Source: Nemania diffusa (lineage: Eukaryota > Ascomycota > Sordariomycetes > Xylariales > Xylariaceae). From it: a DNA stretch of 64,000 nucleotides. The stretch lies in the NCBI GenBank assembly GCA_038501195.1, contig JBBPUQ010000005.1, positions 4,402,001 through 4,466,000 on the forward strand. Reading direction: 5' to 3'. This document shows, in pieces, positions 50,367 through 61,500 of the stretch (the stretch's first letter is position 1; each line of letters starts with the position of its first letter). Both the position numbers and the translations under genes were made by a program. Below the pieces are notes generated by a model. It was not told where the DNA came from and made no database searches. It saw only the letters and a list, made by a program, of their open reading frames with translations.

Positions 50367-51421
50367 CTGGTCACATAACTCTACATGTGTACTGGTGTGG
50401 GATTCTGTCAGTGATTAGCAACCTAAGTAGGTTGCTAACACTTATAACACTTACATGTCTTATTTACTAATCGGGTGGTATTTGAGCGGATTTAAGCCGG
50501 GAGTAAGAGGAAGATCTGGAAATTGGCTTGCCTTTTATAAGCCACCGACCTTTGGCTTTTATGAGATCTGTACCATCTATAGCAATACCAATATGTTGTT
50601 CTGCGTCCTGTTATTAGGGTACTGGGCATGAGCCTGTCATAATTAGGCAAGGAATATGTTTCTCTCATCTGCGCTCGGCAAACTCGCAAGAGAACAGCTG
50701 AAAGTGATCGAGTGAAGGCGAGGCTAATAGGCACACCTACTTTTCGGACTACCTACTTCAAAACTTTAAGCGATGGCGTCTAAGGATAAAGAATATAATT
50801 TATATAAGCTAGTTGAGTAATATATGGCTCATCCCTCGTTTCTCTCTGCTATGGGTACTAGATCGTATATACACTTCCCCCATGGGACACATCACAAACA
50901 GAATGCAAACCAAGCCCTGATATCAGCTGGAATCCTCAGATACCACTGTATCGTTCCCTATCCACCTAGCTACGTGTCTCATCGCACAAGATGGCAATAT
51001 AGTGCTTGGAATAAACAGTAGCTACTTAATAATTCACTCGAGCTCTTCCTCCAATGGCCTTACCTACATAATTGCTTTTCTTTTTTTAAATTGCACTATT
51101 TTTTCCCTTAAGACCCCCCCGAGGCCGCTGTACTTACAGTGCATATTTTTATACATTAATTGTAAATACGTAGTAAATCTAGAAGACATGGTTTGATAGT
51201 TGGCTGTGTTGGCAGTTTTTTGAAGCCGTTAATGTTGTGCTAAACTAAACTTCCTATACATACTGGAGGTTCCTGCTGTACAGGCTCTGAGCAAAACTAG
51301 ACTTTCTAGCTAGGCCAGACCTACAAAGTATAACGGTACATTGCGCCCGGTAATCAGTACTTAAGGATGATACAACCGCGTGCGCTGTAAATATAGAAGT
51401 CTGGAAAATACTGTCTTGTCG
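50367..51421. other. Gene-free right flank of the A+T block
   Basis: About 1.05 kb of ordinary composition with no supported gene. The short frames at 50492-50734 (-), 50824-51021 (+) and 51002-51196 (+) show no motif. The hairpin at 50415-50438 is listed separately. The last part should be the 3' end of the acyltransferase. Confidence 0.5.
50415..50438. repeat. Perfect 10-bp-arm hairpin
   Basis: ttagcaacct and aggttgctaa pair exactly around a 4-base aagt loop, about 50 bp outside the right direct repeat. It could be an element terminus, a footprint, or a structure in a transcript end. Confidence 0.6.
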
Positions 51422-52846
51422 CTACGAATTTCGTCTTTGAGCATCTTTCAACAGGTCAAGTCCTATCTCCTTGCCAAGACACATACAAATGCTATCTAAT
51501 AACGAGCTTATCATCTCAGCATTGTAGTAGGCTTCGTTATAATCGACCGATAATGTTAAACGTCCCCGAAATGTCCAGATATATAGAGTTGGTTGTCGTG
51601 TCATGATCGCACTACCCAAATGAAATTCCTCAACTTGGACGTCACCATGAGCTCCTGGCAAGTATTGAGGGTCGAGCAGGCCGAGACTGCTTATCGTCAC
51701 GTTGCTGGCTGGTGGCCTGGCCCGCGACGCGGCTAACTCGGCCAGTGCGTGTCCGTGGACTCGGTAGATTGAGCGCAGGGCAGCCATGTATGCAGTATCA
51801 TCGCAAGTATTTCGGTACGCGGCTGTGAGCTGCCGACTCCGTGTCTCGAAATCGCTGTCGCGGCGCAATGTATGTGTAATCCCCGTCACATAGGTACCAC
51901 ATGCGAAAGAGGGGGATGCGATGTCGGTCTTCGTTTCGTTTTGCCGTACAGGAGGGAGGAGACGGCGGAGGTTGGCCGAGACAACCGTGCTGTATGAATC
52001 ACAGCCTTCGTCTGATGCTTGATCGAACACAATTACTGCGCAAGCGGCGTGGACTGCTGCGGTAATCGTAATCCCCTTGGCTTTGCAAGCTGCGATTAGC
52101 AGCTCGCTTTGGGTACTTGATAATTGCAGGCTTTGCGACTGAGACAGCCCCGGAATCGTGTCTAAGCTGCCCTGGAACTGTAGCCCCACGGAAGGATACG
52201 CCGTTTCAAAGTTGCGTCTGCGAATTTCTTCGGCCTTGGCTTCGGTAGCATCCGTGGAAGCGTTGGGAGACCCGTACGCGTCTTCTAGGCTAGGTGAAAG
52301 GTTCTGGTATTCCAGCTCCCAGTTGGGTGGCTCCAAATCTCCTGTAATATTAATCTCGGAAAGAAGGTCAAACAGCCGGCTCATGACCATGCAGGTGCCC
52401 AGTGCGTCAATTCGCCAGTGGGACGAGTGGAAGAGCACTTCGGACCTCGTAGGGAAGAACACCAAGCAAGGTAGCTTTCTCAGATGTATTCCAGATACCA
52501 CAGTACTTGCCGAGGACGCACTGTCAACCCAGAAGGTGTCTCTCACCCATGCTTCCACTTGAGCGGCCGTGGCTCTTGGATATTTCTTCCTGCCAGCTTC
52601 TTCGAACACTGTCAACGCCGGGAAATAAAAGCGCAGTCTCTTCCAAGCCTTGCGAAGATCCGTCACCAACTCCCTAAGGTGTTTCGATGCCGTGCTGACC
52701 TTGCAAATTGCGTAAACCGAGCCGTGCTCACGACCGTGCCTACTAAAGGCTTGAGACATGGAATAGAACACCTTTTCCGCCCCATCGTATTCATCGGTCC
52801 ACGCACCGGAGTCGGTTCGATTCCACACCATTGCGCAGGTACCCAA
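51422..52846 (-). CDS. TRI3-like acyltransferase, HxxxDA type
   Basis: Single-exon gene of 474 residues (469 if M6, 52831, is the start, which opens MVWNRTDSG like its paralogue). The catalytic HxxxD is at residues 143-147 in SSHWRIDALG; the usual Gly after Asp is Ala. The C-terminal block (ISSLGLLDPQYLPGAHGDVQVEEFHLG, then LYIWTFRGRLTLSVDYNEAYY) matches the fold of the gene at 14947. The likely role is O-acylation of the pathway product using acyl-CoA. The Asp that positions the catalytic His is present, so it should be active; the Gly-to-Ala change may only alter the acyl pocket. It is divergent from the LsdA-like gene across an 800-bp spacer. This and 14947 are probably ancient duplicates, now on opposite sides of the A+T block. 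Confidence 0.82.
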   Translation of the reverse strand: MGTCAMVWNRTDSGAWTDEYDGAEKVFYSMSQAFSRHGREHGSVYAICKVSTASKHLRELVTDLRKAWKRLRFYFPALTVFEEAGRKKYPRATAAQVEAWVRDTFWVDSASSASTVVSGIHLRKLPCLVFFPTRSEVLFHSSHWRIDALGTCMVMSRLFDLLSEINITGDLEPPNWELEYQNLSPSLEDAYGSPNASTDATEAKAEEIRRRNFETAYPSVGLQFQGSLDTIPGLSQSQSLQLSSTQSELLIAACKAKGITITAAVHAACAVIVFDQASDEGCDSYSTVVSANLRRLLPPVRQNETKTDIASPSFACGTYVTGITHTLRRDSDFETRSRQLTAAYRNTCDDTAYMAALRSIYRVHGHALAELAASRARPPASNVTISSLGLLDPQYLPGAHGDVQVEEFHLGSAIMTRQPTLYIWTFRGRLTLSVDYNEAYYNAEMISSLLDSICMCLGKEIGLDLLKDAQRRNS

Positions 52847-53646
52847 AGGGCTTCACTATATGCTGTAGTGACTAAGCAACCACGTCAAGAGATACCTATA
52901 CTAGGTACGTTTTTGATACCCTCATTGTGATGCGGACCCGGCTATGGCGAAGTCCCTATGAGGTCGGTTTCACTATTGGAGCCCGAAGCTAGATAACTAG
53001 ATTAAGAACCCCGAGGGAGACAAACGTCCTTCGGCCATTATGCTTGCCCCTATTCAGAGCTTGGTCGACAAACCGATGTCTGATAATGCATTTAGTCACG
53101 ACAGAAGCACGCACTAGCCGTATTGAATTGACAGTCGGTTACATTAGAATGTGAGCAGAATCTACTACTTCCATACGGATATATAGGTTCGGGCCGAGTT
53201 TGTCTTTAGTGGATGAGCCGCAAGACGCTACTCCACACGGCGCATTAGAGTCGGTAGATATCTGACTAAAAATGCTCCGAATGCCCCGAACGACTGCAAC
53301 CTAAGAATCTACCGAACCCGAGCGAATGTATCGCTGTCCAGCCCTCCACGGGGCACTGGGAGTATCGGGCTGTGAACGAGAGACTAGTTCAGCTCGATGC
53401 TTTGAGAAATACCCTCGCTGTAGGTATTGTGAGGAGAAGCTCCTGGGACTCTGCTTGGCTTCCATTGAAAATGCTTAATCAGCGGGATTACGTGTGAGAG
53501 AGAACACTCGAAGATCTAGTAGTTCACCCTTGTGAGAGCATTGAGGAAGAGGAAACCTCTAGTATTATAGCCCAGCTGGAGTTTGGCTGGCCGCACATTT
53601 GTTACTTTACCATCTTGGTTCTTATGCCCTCGTGTGATTTGCAACG
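52847..53646. promoter_or_regulatory. Bidirectional promoter between acyltransferase and LsdA-like gene
   Basis: This 800-bp spacer lies between divergent genes. It carries several cgg/ccg half-sites, including ttcgggccga near 53188 and ccgaacccga near 53311. No site matches the palindrome at 14813. No gene is seen. Confidence 0.5.
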
Positions 53647-54875
53647 ATGGGTATCCGATGGCTAACCCTTGGGTACATGGTTTTGTTTCCGATGGTCCAA
53701 GTTGTGACCGCAGAACCCTTCGAGTTTCCCCTTCCCAATGGCTTCCCGTTCCCCAGCGACCAAGCCCTCGAAGAGCTCTTCACCAGGGCAGGTGGCAACT
53801 TCACCAATGCGCCTCTAGCCCCCAAGTTTGACAGCGATTCTCTGACGAGCTGGAAGCTACAAGCTTTCAATGAGTTCTTCGAGGTTGCTTTCTTCACCCA
53901 GCTGATCGCCAATATTAGCAGGCGAGAGCCGGGGTATGACCTTGACTCGCCCGCAAGGGAGTATATCCTTGATTCTTTGACTACAATTCAGGCTGTAAGT
54001 CACATATGCGCCATGGAGATGCAGCTGTTTTGATGTCTAATACCTGCTCATGTCCGCAGCAAGAAGAAATGCACGCTTACAACGCGAATGACGCCGTCCG
54101 TTACTTCGATAACGGCTCCCACATCTTTCCCTGCACATATCAATTCCCAGTCTCCGACTTCGAGTCCGCCATCGCCCTCGCCCAGACCTTTACCGACATG
54201 TATATAGGCCTACTAGCTAATATCCAGCAGCGCACGGCCGGGAACCTGGGCGCCGACTCTAACTCCATTATCTACGTTCTGGCCCAGGCGCTTGGCCAGG
54301 AGGGCCAGCAGTCGGGCTGGTTCCGCAGCCTACAGCACAAACCACCAAGTGCGGAACCATTCCTGACATCCTCGACTCGAGAGCTGGCCTTCAGCTGGAT
54401 ACAGCGCTTTATTGTGCCGGGCAGCTGCCCCAACGTGGAGGTTATCCCGTTGCGCATCTTCCCTCGATTGGACGCGGCGGTGGAGAAGGGTAATAGAGGC
54501 AAGAGCGGCGAAGAGGAGGACATCCTGGTTACTCTACGTGTCCCAGGCCCGGTGGACCCTAGCTCGCAGAGTGTTGCCTATGTCAACGGCGCCCTGGTCC
54601 CTACCGTGGTGCCCTTTGAGGTCCGAAACACCTCCGGTTGCGGCCACGGACACGAAGGCGTTCTCGTTAAGAATTGGGACGACACGCGTGAGGCGGTCAG
54701 GGGCACGGCGGCATGCATCCAGTCGACCGAGATCGTTGCTAGTCTACCGTACAGACATAACGTCATGCATGGGATGATCCTCGCAACAATAGTCAATAAT
54801 GGCGCGACGTTTATTACAGCCGAGGACGTCACGAATGCGACTGTGTATGGACCTGCAGTAATAGAATTGAGCTGA
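53647..54875 (+). CDS. LsdA/Rds1-like secreted ferritin-like protein (2 exons)
   Basis: Proposed exons are 53647-53994 and 54060-54875, phase 0, giving 387 residues. An N-terminal signal peptide (MGIRWLTLGYMVLFPMVQVVTA) is followed by EPFEFPLPNGFPFPSDQALEE. The conserved core has LQAFNEFFEVAFFTQLIANI and, at the exon junction, QEEMHAYNANDAV. FPCTYQFPVSDFESAIALAQTFTD follows. These are hallmarks of the Aspergillus late sexual development protein LsdA / Rds1 stress-protein family, whose helices resemble a ferritin-like fold. The paired Glu and His residues (FNEFFEVAFF, EEMHA) could bind a metal. Biochemical function in this family is unknown to me. It stands between cluster genes, next to the PKS, so a role in the pathway or in storing or scavenging its product is possible but unproven. 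Confidence 0.78.
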
Positions 54876-55561
54876 AAAGGCGTTGGAATGATGGATAGGT
54901 TAAAGTCGTTCATCGGGCGGGCGGATAGGGAAAATTAGCCGCCCGACCGGGCCGGGTCCGGGTGACGCCCGGATCACCATTGGCGCGGGTGGTGATGACT
55001 TCTAAATGACTATCGGGCAGGCATCGAACGGGTGCCCGTCGGGCGTCTGATCGGTAAACTACCCCTCGATAGATAATAAGCATTAGATAGACAGACAACT
55101 TTGAACCACCCGCAATGGGTGAGGGAAATCCTCTCAGTTGAAGTTCCCTACTGCCACATATAACGGCTACTATGTCGGCTTCCATCTGTGTGAGACTCAC
55201 TACGGGATACTCAGCCCCCACCTTGATTGTTGTAGTAGATAATAGACTACCCGGGTCTCTCGTGTCGATAGCAGATGCTGCAGTCGTCTTCGTTCTTCTA
55301 GAGCTGTCTGCCCTTGCTCCAAGCAATGTGTACGTGAGATACTATTTGCCCCTGTTCACTAAACTGCAGCTGGCACAGTTCTCAACTGAGAAACCCGAGA
55401 AGGCAAAAGTACATCTACGCAATGAGATATTTTTTCAATTACACCAGAACTCCATAAAGTAAACCTAGTTCCAAAGTCCATATGAAATCTATGTTGAAAT
55501 TGCACACAAATCAACAACTCCGCCCTGTAATTGCCCGCGCCGTATTGAAACTTAAAGGCGT
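54876..55561. other. Spacer with a GC-rich patch
   Basis: About 690 bp separate the LsdA-like stop from the PKS stop. Bases 54910-55060 are markedly G+C-rich, with repeated gggc, cccg and cgggtgcccg short inverted repeats, unlike the rest of the spacer. I see no gene. The patch could be a fragment of a mobile element or structured 3' sequence. Confidence 0.45.
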
Positions 55562-58500
55562 TTAATAAAGAAAGCCCATAGCCTCCCAAGCGGATACGTA
55601 CTTCCGCACCACCTCGTCGCTCACCGGCCCAACCGCAGCAAGAGCTGGGGAGTCACTGCAGGCCTTGGTGGTATCGAGAACCAAGCCGCCGCAGGACATG
55701 CGGCGGAAATGATAGTCGAGGAAGTCCACCAGCCTGGCTGCTGGATTATCCGTCTCGGGCGCCATGGGCGAGCGCCGCACCCGCGTGATCCAATCATCGA
55801 AGGGGATGATATTCGACTCGGGAATATGTAGCGCTCTGGTCAGTGTTTGGGTCATCTCGGACCACGGCTGCTGGACCGGGTTATCGATGTGGTATATGGG
55901 TTGCGGCGTCACGGGCATAAGCAGGAGCTCTGCGAGGGCCTTGGCCATGTCGTTGACGGGACACCAGGAAAGATGCTGTCACTTCAGTTAGCTGGTTTTC
56001 TCATACGATATCTACTAGGAATTCAAGAAACACTCACTCCGTCGAGTCGAGGGAATGCGTTCAAGTTCTTGGCCGACTTGACCATGAACGAGAAATGTTC
56101 CATAGGGTTCCAATACCCGCTCGTCTTGGACCCGGCGATCTGCCCAAGCCTGGCCGTCATGGTGCGGAAGCTCTTGGGGTAGCGATGGAGCGTCTCGTCG
56201 AGGATACGCTCACATGTGAACTTCGCGTCGCAATACCCGTTCGGCAGCACTGACTTGATCTCCATTCGCTCCTCGGGCACCCTTGTTACGCCGCTCCACA
56301 GGGGGTAGTGACCCACGACCCCGATGGAGGAAATGAATTGGAAGTTGATCTTCTGGTTGCGTGCCGCACGGAACTCGGCAGCGTCTCGCGCAAGGTCGAT
56401 GAGATTCCGCAGTGTGTTAAACTGAGCCTCGAAGCCCTTGATGGGGCGGTTACCGCTCATAGGCCACGCGTTATGCAGGATGCTGGTCACCTTGCGGGAT
56501 AGGGCAGTGAAGTCTGCCTCGCTCAGTCCCAGGTTGGGCTTGTTGCTGTCGGTCTCGATCACTTGTAGCTTCTGCCTGGCTTCGTTGTCGATGCTGACTC
56601 CTCGCGACGCCATGGCTTCAATCTGGCGTGCGGCTGGCGTGGAAGTGCTGCTGCGACGGTTAATGCAGATGACAGACTCGACGTCCTCCCGCTCGGCGAA
56701 CTCCTTAACGAGGTGCGTCCCAAGGCTGCCTGTTGCGCCGGTTATAAGCACGCACTGTTTCGAATTGACTTGCGGAGCGTTGGACGTTCCGTTCACCGCT
56801 ACCACAGGCCCCTGGAAGCTACCACTGAACTTCTCTACATAACTTGAGATGCTCCTTTCTCGGCTATTCAGATCTGGGTACGACTCTTCTGTCATGGCCG
56901 CCGGGGGCTCCGGTAGTGGGAGGCGGTCTTGCGCTGGTCCGGAAGCCATGGCAATGATGACCTTTTGAATTTTATTCTCAGGGTGGAACCCGTCGCTCCA
57001 GTCAACATGACCAAAGCCAGCAGAGTGTAAAGCCGTCTCCCACTGAGTGGGCGGGGTGATCGCGTGCTTCCTACCGTCGTCAAACAGCCACCATCCCTCC
57101 AGCAACCCAAAGATGATGTCAACAAAAGGTACAATCTCCGTCATCTCTAGCATCATCAGAAACCCATCTGGGCGGAGGGCGTTGCGGATGTTGACGCTCG
57201 ACTTCACGAGGTCATGGGTAGCGTGAATAGCGTTGCTAGCAAGCACGATGTGTTGAGTACCCAGGAGGTCAGCAGGGACCGGCTTTTCGATGTCGTGTGC
57301 CAGGAACCTCATGAAGGGATACTTCTTGAACTTCTTCTTTGCCGCAGCTACCATCGACGGCGATAAGTCGGTAAAGGTGTACTCGACGTTGGCTCCTAGA
57401 CCCTCTAGAAGAGGCGCCATATAGAGTGTGGTACCACCGGTGCCTGCTCCCATTTCCATAATCTTCAAGGGCCCCTGGCCGACTGGTAGCCGGGATATAA
57501 GATCCTCGACACAGTCTGCCATCTGCTGGTAGCTCATTTTATTGAAGACGTGGTCACAGTACAGCCCGCTTACCAAGGTGCGACCTTCCTCGCTTCCGAA
57601 TATAACTTTGATGCCATCGGTCTTGGCTGTCAGAACGTCGGCCAGCCTCAAACCGGCGAATTGCGTAAGCTTCATGGCGCAGCTCCAGTCGGGATACATC
57701 CGTACGAGATCCTGAAAAATCGCATTGCTAGACTTCTTTGGAGGAGAAATGGCTGTGCGGACGTGCTCGGAGCCCCTAGTATCGATAAGTCGCGCCTCGT
57801 TCTCTAGTAGTGTATACAGGTACTCAACGAGTTTTCGATGTTGTGAGGCATGCTTGATACGGGGTACGACCTGACCTGGTTTGGCCGTGCTTATCGAAAC
57901 GCCAAGCTTCTCAAAAGCCTCGAGAGTTAGCGCGATACATAGTTGTGTAGTCTTCGGGTAGATGATATGGGCAAAGTTGTCAAGCTTGTACTCCCGGATG
58001 AGATGGTCAGTTCGGAGCTTGGCCCTGCCAAATGTTTCCAAGACCATACCCGGTGGCAAGACAAGCTGCTTCTCATCTCCGGTCACTACAGGCACGGATG
58101 GAAGGTGAGACGGTGCTGGTTTGCCTGTGTTTGCTGGTGCCACCAACACGGCTGGGACAACCTTCTCGGCTACTTTAGGCTTCACAGTTGCACGAGAAAT
58201 AGGGGCACCATTGACTTTTATGTCGAGTTCTGCGACTGACATCGCCTCAATGGAAATATCCTCGGAGACCTCAACATTAAACTTGCTGGAGAGGTCGGAC
58301 CGGAGCTCAGTAGAGAGCAGCGAATCGACACCCAGGTCAATCAAGAGAGTATCAGCTTGGATGTCGTCTTCGCCCACTCCGAGCAAGTCTGTAAGATACC
58401 CGACAACGTCCATCTTCGAAGTTTCAAGCCTGTCTTCGATTAAAGACGGTGCCGGGGATGTTCCAGGGGTATCCGATGAGGCCTCAATGGGCGATGCAGA

Positions 58501-61500
58501 GTCGTCGTCCTCGGCTTCGGACTCTGTCTCGTCATCGCTGGAGGTTGGGGCCAGAACCGATTTGATACAGTCAACGAACGAGGGAAAATCGAAAACCTCC
58601 ATGAGCCTATCTGCCGGCATGGTGCACTTTAAGGCCTGCTCGACTTCGCGGGCAAGCTCCATGCCCATGAGTGAATCGATACCAATGTCGGCGAGCTCAG
58701 TGTCATCCAAGATGTCCTCGGGCTCCACCCCAGATACGTTGGCAAGTAAATTCCGTGCTACGCTCTTGAAATCGAGTTGAGTACTGCTTTTGGCCTTCTT
58801 CTGGGTCTTCACCTTTATGGACCCTGAGGCGGGTGCTGGGGAGTAGGCTACAGCCGGCGGTGTTTCACGGGGTGCTTTGGGTGCGGTTGCTTTAGCGTCT
58901 GAAGTAGTCGATGTCGATAGACCAGGTGAGAGCCTGCGCAAAATCTTCTGCATCGACGCCTTTGCAACCTTTGCATAATTGATCCCCAGCATAACCTCGA
59001 CAAGTTGGCCATTAGTACTATCAAATACGAAAACGTCGGTGATGAACATCTTCTCCGAAGACTGGTGATGACAAGCAAGCACATCCCAAACCTCAGGCCG
59101 AGAACTGTGTCGACGCAGATCGGGAGACCGGATCACAAGCTCACAGCCACTCGCAATGTACATATCCTCCGGGGCCCGGTTGGTCATGCAGTTAACCCAT
59201 ATGCCTCCCACTTGGCTGAAGCAGTCCGAGAGATGAGTATCGAACCAAGTGTCCCCGCTATAGGCCTTGTGGACTCTACCGGCACATTCGTTGCCGATAC
59301 CAATCAATGTTCGGAGGCCACGATATTGTTCGCCATAATCGACAATTTCCGCAAAAGTCTTGTACAAATTGCGGCCTTGGATGATATCATCCGCATCATG
59401 GGAGTTTAGGATGCTGAGACACCGCTGGTGGTTATAAAAACGTCGGTACCGCTCGAATTCAGCTTGGTAATTAGGGTCCTCTGGGGAATAGAATATGACC
59501 TGGCCGTGAACGTGGTCGGTCGCCGCGTTGGAATTCGAGCCTAGACTGACAATCTTCCATTTCCAGGAGCGAGTCTCAAGGTCATGAGCTTCGTAGTCGA
59601 TATAGACCGTACGCGATGGATCTACGCATATGGGTGAATGATTCTCCATGTTCCGGATACTCGCTTGCATGCCTGCCGTTTCATAGTCTGGTCGGATGCT
59701 CATCAGTGCTTCGATAGCCATATCGACCTCTAGGGTTGCAGGGCATATGGGCGCCGTCTGTGCAATGAGATGACCCGAGACAAAGTCCTTGTACTTCTGG
59801 CTTGCCGTGTTCACTCGGAAGCGAGCAGCAGTCTCCTGGTTGTTCTGATAGCCGATGAAAGACCAGAGACTAGTCGGAGCCTCTTCTTCAATCGGATCCA
59901 TAGGCGGTTCTACGATTGTTACGGCCCTGGCTGGTTTCTTGAGATCCATCCAATGCCTTACCTTCTCGAACTGATAAGGCGGCAGGAACAAGAAATCATA
60001 CTCGTACGTCTGGCCGGGATGGTGTGGCCAGTACTCCGTCTTAACACCACTCTTCCAGAGCGCTAGAGTAGACTCAGCAAGGTTTTGTATGCCTTGGCTA
60101 CTGGTTATGTTAAGTCCCTGAAAGTACGAGCCTGAAGGAGACCCAAGTGCTCGATTAGCCATGGTCGTAATGGTGGAATTAGATCCAGCCTCGAGCCAAA
60201 CAGCCTCGGGGTATTGTCTTGCCAGCCGTTGTACGGCCTGATGGAAGTAGACTGGATCTCTCATGTGTCGAGCAACAAAATCAGAGGGCATATCCATTTC
60301 TAGCTGCTCTGTGGATCGTTCAAGGGGGATCATCGGCTCCCTAAAGGTTAAAGTTCTACCAATGTCTTCTAGCTCTTCAATTAATGGCTCCACGAGCGTC
60401 GAGTGGAAAGCGTTGGTCACATTCAACCTCTTGAACCGAATAGCCGCCGAGGACGCTGGGTTACTACTCAGCGCCTGGGTAAGCTTATCGATCGCCCCGG
60501 TTGGCCCAGCCAATGTGAAGCTTCGGGGTCCGTTGAAACAGGCAATAGTAACATCAAAGTCGTCGTTGACTTCATTGAACTCGTCGAGCACCCTTCGGAG
60601 CATGCCGAGATCTGCTTCGACTGCGACCATCGCCCCCTTGTCAGCGCCCCAGCTATCCCGTACGAGCTTCGCCCTGGCAGCAATCATCTTCGCCGTATCC
60701 TTTAGGGATAAGACCCCTGAGATGCAAAGGGCCGTCAATTCGCCAAAGCTGTGGCCCACGACGGCTGCGACCTGTACCCCTGAGTTCATCCAGCTCTTGG
60801 CGCATGCATATTGCACGGCGAAGAGGGTTATCTGAAGCTTAATGGGACACTCTATAGGCTCGCGTTGGAAAACTACTGGGTAGATACCCTCGAGGCCGAT
60901 AGACAAGAAAACCGCATTACACTGGTCGAGATAGCTCCGGAGAATCTTGACACTGTCATACACCTGTTTATCTAACCCGACAAAATTAGAAATCTGACCG
61001 CCAAAGCACATGACAACGGGACGTGTTGCCGCTTTCGTAGAGAGCGGTGCCATTTTGCTGTCTCGTTCGATGAAAGCAGAAAGTTTTTTGTTAAGGTCCT
61101 CAATTGTGCTGCAACTGAACATGAGGCCTTTATCGAGCTGGCGGTTGGATTGGCGGCAGAGATTGAAGGACAAATTTGCTACTGTCATCTTGATTTGCGG
61201 TTCATTTACCTCACTAATCAAGTGGCGAAGTTTGATACTATAGTCGCGAAGGGCTCTATCGTCTAGCCCACAAAGCCAGAATGGGTGTGTGACGCTGGCA
61301 GCATGTATTGGGGTGAGGCCTACACTTCCAAGGCTGCTATGTAAGGGTTGAGTAACGATCATAGAGGCATTGGAACCCGAGGCACCATAATTGTTGATTA
61401 GGGCAGCTTTGAAGTCAGCCTCCCAGGGTTTCAACTTCGTCACGATCTCTATCATGTCCGATGGCGAAACATTAATGTTATGCGCCATGGTGTTAAAGCT

